The notes under the pieces were generated by a model. It ran no database searches and was not told the origin of the DNA. It saw only the letters and a list, made by a program, of their open reading frames with translations. Both the position numbers and the translations under genes were made by a program. A stretch of 28,803 bases of DNA from Clostridiaceae bacterium UBA6110 (GTDB lineage Bacteria; Bacillota; Clostridia; Clostridiales; Clostridiaceae), in contig DIWI01000062.1 in the NCBI GenBank assembly GCA_002428415.1, positions 1-28,803 on the forward strand. Direction: 5' to 3'. Shown here in pieces: positions 8,003-15,917 of the stretch; the first letter of the stretch is position 1; each line of letters starts with the position of its first letter.

Positions 8003-9511
8003 ATGAGAGCACTTATTAGCGTATTCGACAAGACCGGACTTAAGGAACTGGCGCTTTTCCTGGAGAAGAACGGTGTGGAGATAATCTCGTCGGGAGGTAC
8101 ATATAAGTATCTTCAGGCAGAAGGAATAAAGGTCAGCACTGTAGAGTCAGTCACCGGCTTTCCTGAAATATTAGACGGAAGGGTAAAGACTCTTCATCCT
8201 TCCATTCACTCTGGCATCCTCTACATCAGGGAGAACGAAAGCCATGCCAGGCAGGTTAAGGAGCTGGGAATTGAGGGCATCGACATAGTATGCGTAAATC
8301 TATATCCCTTCTTCGAAAAGCTGAAGGAAAACCTCCCTGAGGAAGAGCAGATAGAGTTCATCGATATCGGCGGTCCGACTATGCTGAGGGCAGCTGCCAA
8401 GAATTTCAGGGATGTGTATGTCCTCAGCGACCCAGGTGACTATAATGAATTCATATCAGGCTTCGGATCCATGGAATCAGACCGGTACGGAGAAGCTGCG
8501 GTATCCTTCAAGAAGCACCTTGCTGGAAAAGTATTCAGCCTTATGGGAGCATATGACAGCGCTGTAGCTACATATATCCTGGGAGGATCGTTCAACGAAT
8601 ACCTGAACCTCTCATACAGGAAGGTCAAGGACCTGAGGTACGGAGAGAATCCACACCAGAAAGCCTCGTATTATGAGTCCCTCACAGCACCTGGAGCTCT
8701 GAAGGACATGGAGATACTCTGGGGCAAGGAGCTGTCCTATAACAACCTTAAGGATATGGATATCGCCTGGAAATCAGTCTGCGAGTTCGAAGAGGATGCA
8801 TGCTGCGCTGTCAAGCACAACACACCATGCGGCTTCGCCCTTGGAAACGGCAGCTTCGATGCCTACAGGAAAGCATATGAGTGCGATACTGTATCCATTT
8901 TCGGAGGCATAGTGGCGCTCAACTGCGAGGTTACTAAAGAAGCTGCCGAGATGATGAACAACATATTCCTCGAGGTGGTAATGGCACCGGCCTTCACAGC
9001 CGATGCGCTTGAGATACTGAAGAAGAAGAAAAACCTGAGGATAGTCATGCTTTCGGCAAAGCCATCACAGATATCATCAGCAGTTACCCTTGACGGTCTC
9101 ATACTTACTCAGGATGAGGACCTTGACTTCGTCAAGGAGATGAAGGTCGTAACTGAAAAGGTCCCGACAAAGGAAGAGATGGATGAGCTTGTATTCGCCA
9201 TGAGGGTTGTCAAGTATGTCAAGTCCAATGCGATAGTAGTATCAAGGGACCGTATGGCAATCGGAATCGGCGGCGGCCAGGTCAACAGGATAGATGCTGC
9301 AAAGTTCGCGCTCTCAAGGGGCGAAGGAGCTGTTGTCATGGCATCGGACGCATTCTTCCCGTTCGGGGATGTGGTTGAAGAGGCAGGCAAGTATGGCATA
9401 AAGGCTATAATCCAGCCAGGCGGATCCCTGAAGGACCAGGAATCAATAGACAAGTGCAATGAGCTTGGAATATCCATGGTGTTCACATCCATGCGCCATT
9501 TCAAGCACTGA
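8003..9511 (+). CDS. purH: Bifunctional AICAR formyltransferase / IMP cyclohydrolase
   Basis: Catalyses the last two steps to IMP. The 502-residue protein has an N-terminal IMP cyclohydrolase domain (MRALISVFDKTG, SSGGTYKYL, DGRVKTLHP). The formyltransferase domain contains LRYGENPHQKASYY, AVKHNTPCG with the catalytic Lys-His pair, SNAIVV and GIGGGQVNR. It ends SMRHFKH, the usual PurH C-terminus. AAGGAGG (7991-7997) overlaps the purN stop and precedes the ATG by 5 nt. The purD reading frame begins immediately at the stop. Confidence 0.97.
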   Translation: MRALISVFDKTGLKELALFLEKNGVEIISSGGTYKYLQAEGIKVSTVESVTGFPEILDGRVKTLHPSIHSGILYIRENESHARQVKELGIEGIDIVCVNLYPFFEKLKENLPEEEQIEFIDIGGPTMLRAAAKNFRDVYVLSDPGDYNEFISGFGSMESDRYGEAAVSFKKHLAGKVFSLMGAYDSAVATYILGGSFNEYLNLSYRKVKDLRYGENPHQKASYYESLTAPGALKDMEILWGKELSYNNLKDMDIAWKSVCEFEEDACCAVKHNTPCGFALGNGSFDAYRKAYECDTVSIFGGIVALNCEVTKEAAEMMNNIFLEVVMAPAFTADALEILKKKKNLRIVMLSAKPSQISSAVTLDGLILTQDEDLDFVKEMKVVTEKVPTKEEMDELVFAMRVVKYVKSNAIVVSRDRMAIGIGGGQVNRIDAAKFALSRGEGAVVMASDAFFPFGDVVEEAGKYGIKAIIQPGGSLKDQESIDKCNELGISMVFTSMRHFKH

Positions 9512-9522
9512 TGGGGGAACAT

Positions 9523-10767
9523 ATGAAGATACTCATAATAGGGGAAGGTGCGAGAGAGCACGCAATTTCCAAGAAGCTTGCGAAGTCAGAGAGGGTTGAA
9601 AAAATATTCATTGCACCTGGAAATGGTGGCACCTCAAGAGAAAATAAATGTGTGAACATTCCGGTCACTGATTTTTATGAGCTCAGGGACTTCGCAGAAT
9701 CAGAGGTCGTCGACATCACCATAGTAGGTCCTGAGGTTCCTCTGATGGAAGGAATAGTAGACATATTCCAGGAAAAGGGTCTCAGGATAATCGGTCCTGA
9801 CAGGAAATCCAGCCTTCTCGAAGGCTCCAAGGCGTTCTCAAAGGAATTCATGAAGAAGTACGGGATAAAGACCGCTGCCTACGAGACCTTCACTGACTTT
9901 GACAAGGCTCTTCAGTATGTCAAAGCACATGAATATCCACTTGTGATCAAGGCTGACGGACTGGCACAGGGTAAAGGTGTGGAAATACCCTTTACTTACG
10001 AGGATGCAAGAAGGATACTTGAAAGCTTCATGCTTGAAGGTAAGTTCAAGGATGCAGGCAAGACAGTCGTCATCGAGGAATTCATAACAGGAAAGGAAGC
10101 CTCGATAATTTCAATCTTCGACGGCAAATCAATACACCCCTTCATATCAGCCATGGACCACAAGAAGATAGGTGAAGGAGAGACCGGACTTAATACTGGC
10201 GGCATGGGTTCACTGTGCCCTAATCCATATTACTCCGAAGCCGTGGAGAAGGACTTCAATGAAAACATTCTTGCGAGGACCCTTCAGGGACTTATAGCAG
10301 AGAATCTGATTTTCACAGGTATTATCTTCTTTGGAGTGATCATGAATGAAAAGGGTGCATATCTTCTTGAATACAATTTAAGGTTCGGAGACCCGGAGAC
10401 CCAGAGCCTTATGGAGCACCTGGACAGCGATCTTCTGACAATATTTGAGAAGGCTCTGGATGGAACACTTTCTGAAAGCGACATCAGCTTCAAGGAAGGC
10501 AAGACTCTTTGCGTTGTCCTTGCAGCCAAGGGTTACCCTGAAGCCTATGAAAAGAATGTCGAGGTTCCCGACCTTGAGGATGATGGAGTTTCATTCTACC
10601 TCTATTCCTCGGACTACAGGGACGGCAAATTCATATCAAAGGGCGGCAGATTCCTTTCTGTGGTTTCTCATTCTGAAGGGGATGAGGTATTTGACAAGGT
10701 ATATGGAAACATCAGGAAAATCGAGAACGAAAAGGTCTGTTACCGAAGGGATATCGGAAGAGTCTGA
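9523..10767 (+). CDS. purD: GAR synthetase (phosphoribosylamine-glycine ligase)
   Basis: Joins phosphoribosylamine and glycine with ATP. It is an ATP-grasp enzyme of about 414 residues. Motifs are MKILIIGEGAREHAI at the N-terminus, VGPEVPL, VIKADGLAQGKGV, LNTGGMGSLCPNPYY and the metal-binding LEYNLRFGDPETQ. The frame also has an ATG at 9511 overlapping the purH stop. I prefer 9523 because GGGGG (9513-9517) lies 5 nt upstream and the family begins at MKxLxIGxGxREH. It is the last purine gene; only weak AT-rich hairpins follow before the methionine operon promoter. Confidence 0.95.
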   Translation: MKILIIGEGAREHAISKKLAKSERVEKIFIAPGNGGTSRENKCVNIPVTDFYELRDFAESEVVDITIVGPEVPLMEGIVDIFQEKGLRIIGPDRKSSLLEGSKAFSKEFMKKYGIKTAAYETFTDFDKALQYVKAHEYPLVIKADGLAQGKGVEIPFTYEDARRILESFMLEGKFKDAGKTVVIEEFITGKEASIISIFDGKSIHPFISAMDHKKIGEGETGLNTGGMGSLCPNPYYSEAVEKDFNENILARTLQGLIAENLIFTGIIFFGVIMNEKGAYLLEYNLRFGDPETQSLMEHLDSDLLTIFEKALDGTLSESDISFKEGKTLCVVLAAKGYPEAYEKNVEVPDLEDDGVSFYLYSSDYRDGKFISKGGRFLSVVSHSEGDEVFDKVYGNIRKIENEKVCYRRDIGRV

Positions 10768-10843
10768 TAAATATCAGTCATTTTCAATCCGATAGAAAAT
10801 AATATATTTTTTGACTGATTGGGGTTTTATCCAATTTGTTCTA

Positions 10844-10872
10844 TTGACATTGATAGAAAAAGACACTAAACT
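10844..10872 (+). promoter_or_regulatory. Sigma-A promoter of the methionine transport operon
   Basis: A perfect TTGACA (10844-10849), a 17-nt spacer and TAAACT (10867-10872). The predicted start near 10880 lies just before the SAM riboswitch, the arrangement expected for a riboswitch-controlled transcript. Confidence 0.75.
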
Positions 10873-10893
10873 ATGAAGAAATGAATATTCATT

Positions 10894-10997
10894 TTCTTAT
10901 CAAGAGAGGTGGAGGGACAGGCCCTGTGAAACCCGGCAACCGATACTTTAGGGTATACGGTGCCAATTCCTTCAGTAGCGATACTGGAAGATGAGAA
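10894..10997 (+). promoter_or_regulatory. SAM-I (S-box) riboswitch
   Basis: The conserved S-box core is present in order: CAAGAGAGGTGGAGGGAC, then CCCTGTGAAACCCGGCAACC, then GGTGCCAATTCC and the closing GATGAGA. P1 forms between TCTTATC (10895-10901) and GATGAGA (10990-10996) with one G-U pair. SAM binding would stabilise P1 and allow the terminator just downstream. Without SAM, TGAGAATA (10992-10999) can pair perfectly with TATTCTCA (11023-11030) as antiterminator. It controls metNIQ and senses the product of the imported methionine. Confidence 0.97.
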
Positions 10998-11012
10998 TAG
11001 ATTCGGCTTCGC

Positions 11013-11045
11013 GCGCCTGGTTTATTCTCAGGCGCTTTTTCTTTT
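11013..11045 (+). terminator. Riboswitch-controlled intrinsic terminator
   Basis: GCGCCTG (11013-11019) pairs with CAGGCGC (11029-11035) over a 9-nt loop, followed by TTTTTCTTTT. The loop and 3' arm overlap the antiterminator partner TATTCTCA (11023-11030), so the two structures exclude each other. Confidence 0.9.
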
Positions 11046-11071
11046 CCATTTTTCTACATAGAGGTGCACAA

Positions 11072-12043
11072 TTGATCGATATCGAAAACATCAACAAAAA
11101 CTACGGTGACCTGACAGTCCTGGAAGACGTCTCGATGAGCATAAACAAAGGCGAGATATTCGGGATAATTGGACACAGCGGTGCCGGCAAATCGACACTG
11201 TTAAGATGCATAAACGGCCTTGAGCCTATCGGTTCAGGCGACATACGGATCGATGGCAGAAGTGTCAGGTCCATGCAGGGTGAAGAGATGCGGCAGCTGA
11301 GAAAGAAGCTGTCCATGATTTTCCAGAACTTCAACCTACTGAACCTGAAGACTGCATACGAGAACGTTGCCCTGCCCATGGAAATCTGGGGTTACGGCAA
11401 AGAGGAAACGAAGAAAAGGGTACTTGAGCTGCTTAGGCTTGTTGGCCTCGAAAACAAGGCAAGAAACAAGCCTAAGGCACTGTCTGGCGGAGAAAAGCAA
11501 AGGGTTGCGATAGCAAGGGCGCTTGCCATGGATCCTGAGGTGCTGCTTTGCGACGAGGCTACCTCAGCGCTCGATCCCAAGACCACCAAGGAAATTCTGC
11601 AGCTTCTTGATAAAATCAACAGAGAGCTTGGAATTACCATAGTGATCGTCACCCATCAGATGGAGGTAATCAAGGAAGTCTGCCATAGGGTGGCTCTGAT
11701 GGAAAACGGCAAGGTACTTGCTCAGGGAGAGGTCGGTGAGCTGTTCCTGAAACCTGGCAGCGAGCTCAAGACATTGCTTGCAGAAGACGAGTGGGACCAT
11801 CTGCCTCCAGGCATCAACATAAGGATTGCCTTCACCAGGGAATATACCAACGAAAGCGTAATTACGGAGATGGCAAGGGAGCTTGACACCAATTTCTCCA
11901 TAGTATGGGGAAAGCTTGAAAAATTCAGGAGCGATGTTCTTGGAAACCTTGTATTGAACATTGAGCCGAAAGACAAAAACAGGATAATCGAGTACCTCGA
12001 GAAAAGGGGACTTTCCTGGGAGGTGCTGACCGATGAGCTTTGA
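11072..12043 (+). CDS. metN: Methionine ABC transporter ATP-binding protein
   Basis: ATPase of the D/L-methionine importer MetNIQ. With a TTG start at 11072 it has 323 residues and begins (M)IDIENINKNYG, as MetN proteins do. GAGGTG (11061-11066) lies 5 nt upstream. The frame also has an ATG at 10991, but that lies inside the riboswitch and its protein extension is not MetN-like. Walker A GHSGAGKST is at about 34-42, the signature LSGGEKQ at about 137-143 and Walker B VLLCDEATSALDP at about 157-169. The C-terminal part past about residue 245 is the NIL/ACT-like regulatory domain that binds methionine in this family. It overlaps metI by 11 bp. Confidence 0.95.
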   Translation: MIDIENINKNYGDLTVLEDVSMSINKGEIFGIIGHSGAGKSTLLRCINGLEPIGSGDIRIDGRSVRSMQGEEMRQLRKKLSMIFQNFNLLNLKTAYENVALPMEIWGYGKEETKKRVLELLRLVGLENKARNKPKALSGGEKQRVAIARALAMDPEVLLCDEATSALDPKTTKEILQLLDKINRELGITIVIVTHQMEVIKEVCHRVALMENGKVLAQGEVGELFLKPGSELKTLLAEDEWDHLPPGINIRIAFTREYTNESVITEMARELDTNFSIVWGKLEKFRSDVLGNLVLNIEPKDKNRIIEYLEKRGLSWEVLTDEL

Positions 12044-12674
12044 TCTGATATTTAAGGCTTTTCAAGAATCGATATACATGATAATTGTTGCTTCGGCGCT
12101 TTCAGTATCATTCGGATTCATGCTGGCAGTAGTGCTGGTCTATACCAATCCGAAGGGACTGAAGCCGAATCCTGCTGTATACAAGGTGCTGGACTTCATA
12201 ATCAACATGTTCAGAAGCTTTCCGTTCCTGATACTCATGATAATGCTGTTCCCGCTTGCAAGGCTTCTTGTGGGAAAGACCATAGGAACAACTGCAGCCA
12301 TAGTTCCTCTGTTCATCGGAGCGATACCTTTTGCTGCAAGGGTCATAGAGAACGCATTCTACTCGGTGGATTATGGTATTATCGAAGCGGCCAAGTCACT
12401 TGGCGCAAACAACAGGCAGATCATACTAAAGGTAATGCTCCCCGAGGCCATGCCAAACATCGTGGCAGGTATAACCAATACCGTCATCAGCATAGTGGGA
12501 TATTCCGCCATGGCGGGATCTATCGGCGGAGGCGGACTTGGTGATATAGCGATACGTTACGGTTACCACAGGTACCAGATGGATGTGCTTTATGTCACAG
12601 TAATCATACTTTTCCTTCTTGTCCAGCTGTTCCAGACCATAGGAAACATTGTCTACAGACGACTCGTCAGATGA
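12033..12674 (+). CDS. metI: Methionine ABC transporter permease
   Basis: Inner-membrane permease of MetNIQ, 213 residues with about five hydrophobic segments. The coupling loop to MetN is visible as EAAKSLGANNRQIILKVMLP, and the MetI hallmark SAMAGSIGGGGLGDIAIRYGY follows. GGGAGGTG at 12018-12025 lies inside the metN end, 7 nt before the ATG. The 11-bp overlap with metN argues for coupled synthesis. metQ starts 56 nt after the stop, with no clear promoter between. Confidence 0.95.
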   Translation: MSFDLIFKAFQESIYMIIVASALSVSFGFMLAVVLVYTNPKGLKPNPAVYKVLDFIINMFRSFPFLILMIMLFPLARLLVGKTIGTTAAIVPLFIGAIPFAARVIENAFYSVDYGIIEAAKSLGANNRQIILKVMLPEAMPNIVAGITNTVISIVGYSAMAGSIGGGGLGDIAIRYGYHRYQMDVLYVTVIILFLLVQLFQTIGNIVYRRLVR

Positions 12675-12730
12675 CGCGTGATAATTTGCTTCATATATAA
12701 TACAAAAACAAAAATACGGAGGGATTCAAC

Positions 12731-13579
12731 ATGAAATCAAAGAAACTAGTGGCACTTGGACTTACACTCGCTCTTTCAATAGCTGCTGCAGCATGCGGCA
12801 GCAAGACTCCTACAACCACAACGGCACCAACAGCAGCGCCTACGACTGCACCTACAAAGGCAGAACTTAAGACTCTTAAGGTAGGAGCTACACCTGTTCC
12901 ACATGCTGAAATACTTGAGGTTATAAAGCCACTTCTCGAAGCAAAGGGCTACAAGCTTGAGATCATAGAGTTCACAGACTATGTAACTCCTAACAAGGCT
13001 CTTTCAAGCAAGGAACTTGATGCAAACTTCTTCCAGCACGTTCCTTATCTCGAGGAGATGAACACAAAGGAAAACCTGAAGCTCACTTATACTGTAAAGG
13101 TACATGTTGAGCCAATCGCATTCTACTCAGAGACTTTGAAGGACATCAAGGACCTTCCTGATGGAGCGACCATTGCTATACCCAATGACCCTACAAACGG
13201 AGCAAGGGCACTTATTCTCCTCGCTAACAACGGCCTTATAAAGGTCAAGGACGGCCTTCTTATAACCGCGATGGACATAACAGAAAACCCTAAGAAGCTC
13301 AAGTTCGAAGAGCTTGAAGCTGCAGCAATCGCAAGGGCACTTCAGGATGTTGACGGTGCTGTCATCAACACAAACTATGCGCTGGAAGCAGGACTCAATC
13401 CTGTAGCTGATGCCCTGATCATTGAAGACCAGAATTCACCATACGCGAACATACTTGCCGTAAGGGAAGACAACAAGGACGATGCAGGAATCAAAGCACT
13501 CGGTGAAGCTCTCAACTCCCCGGAAGTTAAGAAGTTCATAGCGGACGAGTATAAGGGAGCAATAGTTCCAGCATTCTAA
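12731..13579 (+). CDS. metQ: Methionine-binding lipoprotein, NlpA/MetQ family
   Basis: Substrate-binding subunit anchored outside the membrane. The 282-residue protein has a lysine-rich start, a hydrophobic stretch and a lipobox ending in Cys22 (AAAACGS), so it should be a lipoprotein. A Thr/Pro/Ala-rich tether of about 20 residues follows, then the NlpA fold: LKVGATPVPHAEIL near the start, DANFFQHVPYLEEMN, and YANILAVRED near the end. GGAGGG (12718-12723) precedes the ATG by 7 nt. Substrate assignment as methionine rests on the S-box riboswitch and on metN and metI. A long hairpin follows the gene. Confidence 0.93.
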   Translation: MKSKKLVALGLTLALSIAAAACGSKTPTTTTAPTAAPTTAPTKAELKTLKVGATPVPHAEILEVIKPLLEAKGYKLEIIEFTDYVTPNKALSSKELDANFFQHVPYLEEMNTKENLKLTYTVKVHVEPIAFYSETLKDIKDLPDGATIAIPNDPTNGARALILLANNGLIKVKDGLLITAMDITENPKKLKFEELEAAAIARALQDVDGAVINTNYALEAGLNPVADALIIEDQNSPYANILAVREDNKDDAGIKALGEALNSPEVKKFIADEYKGAIVPAF

Positions 13580-13626
13580 TATTTATTCAGTTGTGACTTG
13601 TTTGTGAACATTGATAAAAATATATA

Positions 13627-13667
13627 TTTTAAAGGGAAGCGTTGAATACCAACGCTTCCCTTTAAAA
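13627..13667. terminator. Long perfect hairpin after metQ, probable terminator
   Basis: TTTTAAAGGGAAGCGTTG (13627-13644) pairs perfectly over 18 bp with 13650-13667 around a 5-nt loop. The outer arms supply short A and T runs on both strands, so it could act in both directions. The U-run lies in the stem, not after it, which is slightly atypical. Confidence 0.7.
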
Positions 13668-13673
13668 TTCAGC

Positions 13674-13691
13674 TTGTTAAAACATTTACAA
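13674..13691. promoter_or_regulatory. Rex-like operator upstream of rnf
   Basis: TTGTTAAAACATTTACAA matches the clostridial Rex consensus TTGTTAANNNNTTAACAA at 13 of 14 defined positions, with one mismatch in the right half. It ends three bases before the rnf -35 box, where a bound repressor would block RNA polymerase. Rex responds to the NADH/NAD+ ratio, fitting control of a redox complex. No rex gene is in the window. Confidence 0.6.
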
Positions 13692-13694
13692 TTA

Positions 13695-13723
13695 TTGAGA
13701 ATCTTTGAATACGGTGCTATACT
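13695..13723 (+). promoter_or_regulatory. Sigma-A promoter of the rnf operon
   Basis: TTGAGA (13695-13700), a 17-nt spacer and TATACT (13718-13723). The start would be near 13730, with AGGAGG at 13758-13763 as the rnfC ribosome site. The -35 box adjoins the Rex-like operator. Confidence 0.7.
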
Positions 13724-13769
13724 GAATAAGGTATTTGTTATATTTTAGATAATTTTCAGGAGGATTCAT

Positions 13770-15032
13770 ATGAAATTATTCTCTATTTCAAAATCAGTAC
13801 ATGTACCAAAGTTCAAGCCAACTGAGAGATTCAGCGGAATAACGGTCATGGATACAGGGAAGACCCTGTACTACTCGCTATCACAGCAGCACAATCTCGT
13901 GTGCGAGCCTGCAGTGAAGAGGGGCGACAGAGTTCTTGTCAACCAGGTAATCGGTGTCAGCACGAACAAGAGCGTGGTACCGGTTTACTGCGGCGTTTCT
14001 GGTACAGTCAAGCAGATTGTGCAGAAGTACGACCTCTCCGGTGACAAGGTAAACATGATTGTCGTGGAGAACGACGGACTCTACGAGACCATGGAAAGAA
14101 AAGCTTTGAACTATGGAGCAATGTCCCTCGATGAAATCAAGGATGCCGTCAAGGACCTTGGAGTAATCGAAACACAGAACCTTTCAAACCGGAAGCGCGG
14201 CCTGCACCTGTCTTTCAGGAGCAACCCAAAGCATATACTGCTTAACGCATCCGAAAGCGGCCTTTATGGCGTGCTTGGTGAAGCCCTGTACACTTCTGTC
14301 AAGGATGATTTCATACTTGGAATCAATATCCTTAAGGACATATACAAGGCAGCAGAAATTTCGCTTCTAATAACAAGCGATGCTGAGTCACTTGCAGGCT
14401 TCACTGATGCCGTTGCAGGGACCGGAGTAAAAGTAGTAGCTAAGGTACCTACACAGTTCTATCATGACATGAACCTTGCTGCCAGAGATGTATATGGTGA
14501 TTTCGCCATGAAGGACACAATGGTTATTGATGCCTTCATGCTTCCTTCTGTTGCAAGAGGGCTCGCCAGAGGCGAACTCAGCCATACCGACCTGATCATG
14601 GTGTCGGGAGAGGCCGCAGGCAAGAAGGGAATGTATAGGGTACCACATGGCACTCCTATATCAGAAATCATGGCTGCTGCAGAGGTAAAGGATCCTTTCA
14701 GGATCGTTGCCGGATCCATCCTTGCAGGAAATGCCGTATTTTCGACAGAGGCTCCTGTAAACAGGGGAATCAAGGAACTGCTTTTCCTATCCGAAGCTGA
14801 GGTTTCAGAAGAAGAGGAAGTCAACTGCATCAGGTGCGGAAGATGCGCGGACGTATGTCCGGTAGGGCTTAAGCCTTATGATCTGAACGCATTGGTAATA
14901 GTGAGGGACTTTGACTCGTTCTTCACTGAAAGAGGCGGAATGTGCGTTGAGTGCGGACTTTGCTCGTACATCTGCCCGTCAAAGAGACATCTTACACAGT
15001 CATTCAAGACTGCTAAGAAAGTCAAGAGATAG
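13770..15032 (+). CDS. rnfC: RnfC-like subunit of the Rnf complex, atypical (FMN/NADH motif missing)
   Basis: Peripheral subunit of the ferredoxin:acceptor ion-translocating Rnf complex. The 420-residue protein keeps the RnfC order: N-terminal barrel-like part (GDRVLVNQVIG, GVSGTVKQI), then ENDG (100-103), a middle region, and two [4Fe-4S] motifs. The motifs are CIRCGRCADVC (Cys353, 356, 359, 363) and CVECGLCSYIC (Cys392, 395, 398, 402). What is missing is notable. The segment around residues 130-150, where RnfC normally has GLGGAGFPTH for FMN and NADH, reads IETQNLSNRKRG. The usual NGAECEPY reads NASESGLY (159-166). The subunit is therefore probably an electron-transfer partner with a changed or absent NADH site. 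The AGGAGG ribosome site and first place in rnfCDGEAB are clear. Confidence 0.85.
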   Translation: MKLFSISKSVHVPKFKPTERFSGITVMDTGKTLYYSLSQQHNLVCEPAVKRGDRVLVNQVIGVSTNKSVVPVYCGVSGTVKQIVQKYDLSGDKVNMIVVENDGLYETMERKALNYGAMSLDEIKDAVKDLGVIETQNLSNRKRGLHLSFRSNPKHILLNASESGLYGVLGEALYTSVKDDFILGINILKDIYKAAEISLLITSDAESLAGFTDAVAGTGVKVVAKVPTQFYHDMNLAARDVYGDFAMKDTMVIDAFMLPSVARGLARGELSHTDLIMVSGEAAGKKGMYRVPHGTPISEIMAAAEVKDPFRIVAGSILAGNAVFSTEAPVNRGIKELLFLSEAEVSEEEEVNCIRCGRCADVCPVGLKPYDLNALVIVRDFDSFFTERGGMCVECGLCSYICPSKRHLTQSFKTAKKVKR

Positions 15033-15044
15033 GAGAGGGGAAAC

Positions 15045-15917
15045 ATGGAAAACAGAATTCTAACAGTAGCTTCATCACCTCATATAAAATCCTCTCTGAG
15101 GGTAAGCACAATCATGAGAGATGTGCTAATAGCTCTTTTGCTTCCAGCAATTGCAGGCGTTTATTTCAATGGGATTGAGGGACTTTATCTTATTGCCGCA
15201 ACTATTGCTTCAGCAGTTGTCTCAGAGCTCGTATTTTCAAAGATAATGAGGAGGTCGCACACCTTAGGTGATTTGTCAGCGGTTGTTACCGGTCTGGTCA
15301 CTGCATTGGTGCTTCCACTTGCTACGCCACTATGGGTAGCTGGAATATCTTCGATTTTCGCAATAATCGTTGTAAAATGCCTTTTTGGAGGACTTGGCCA
15401 GAATTTCATGAATCCTGCAGTCACAGGAAAGATATTCGTAGCGACTGCATATGGAAGACTGATGACGACAGTTCCTTTCGCTTCAGATGATGCGATGACA
15501 AAGCTGGTCGGACAGGCCGGAGGCAACCTCGGTGAAGCTTCGGTCATAGCCATAATCATCGGAGGTATCTACCTTATCGTAAGAGGTGTGATACGTGCCA
15601 GGATTCCAGTAACAATTATCATCATAAGCGTTTTATATTCTGCAATAGTCCTGGGTGATGCAACAGTTCTTGGACTTAATGGCAGCGTATATCTTGCAGC
15701 TTTTTTCCTTGCAACTGATTATGCAAGTTCAGCAACTACAAATGAAGGCAAATTGGTCTTCGCTGCAGTAGTAGGACTTCTGGGAAGCCTTTTCATAGGT
15801 AAATCCGGAAATGCTGAAGGCATTTATTATGCAGTTATACTGGGCAATATCTTTGCACCATTCATCGATACCTTCTTCAAGGGAAAAGTTGACACCAAAA
15901 AGGAGGCAAACGCATAA
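15045..15917 (+). CDS. rnfD: Rnf complex membrane subunit D
   Basis: Integral membrane flavoprotein subunit of Rnf, 290 residues with about eight or more hydrophobic segments. It begins with the RnfD-like LTVASSPHIKSSLRVSTIMRDV and contains HTLGDLSAVVTGLVTALVLP and FGGLGQNFMNPAVTGKIF. The usual covalent-FMN motif S(T)GAT is not seen. At its expected place the protein reads SDDAMTKL with Thr152, so a threonine is kept in an unusual setting. The C-terminal half has FLATDYASSATTNEGK, typical of RnfD. AGGAGAGG precedes the ATG. The stop shares one base with the rnfG start. Confidence 0.92.
   Translation: MENRILTVASSPHIKSSLRVSTIMRDVLIALLLPAIAGVYFNGIEGLYLIAATIASAVVSELVFSKIMRRSHTLGDLSAVVTGLVTALVLPLATPLWVAGISSIFAIIVVKCLFGGLGQNFMNPAVTGKIFVATAYGRLMTTVPFASDDAMTKLVGQAGGNLGEASVIAIIIGGIYLIVRGVIRARIPVTIIIISVLYSAIVLGDATVLGLNGSVYLAAFFLATDYASSATTNEGKLVFAAVVGLLGSLFIGKSGNAEGIYYAVILGNIFAPFIDTFFKGKVDTKKEANA

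Noticed and set aside
10773..10835. Hairpins after purD as a terminator
   Set aside because: ATCAGTCA/TGACTGAT has a 31-base loop, and ATTGG/CCAAT is short and AT-rich; neither is convincing.
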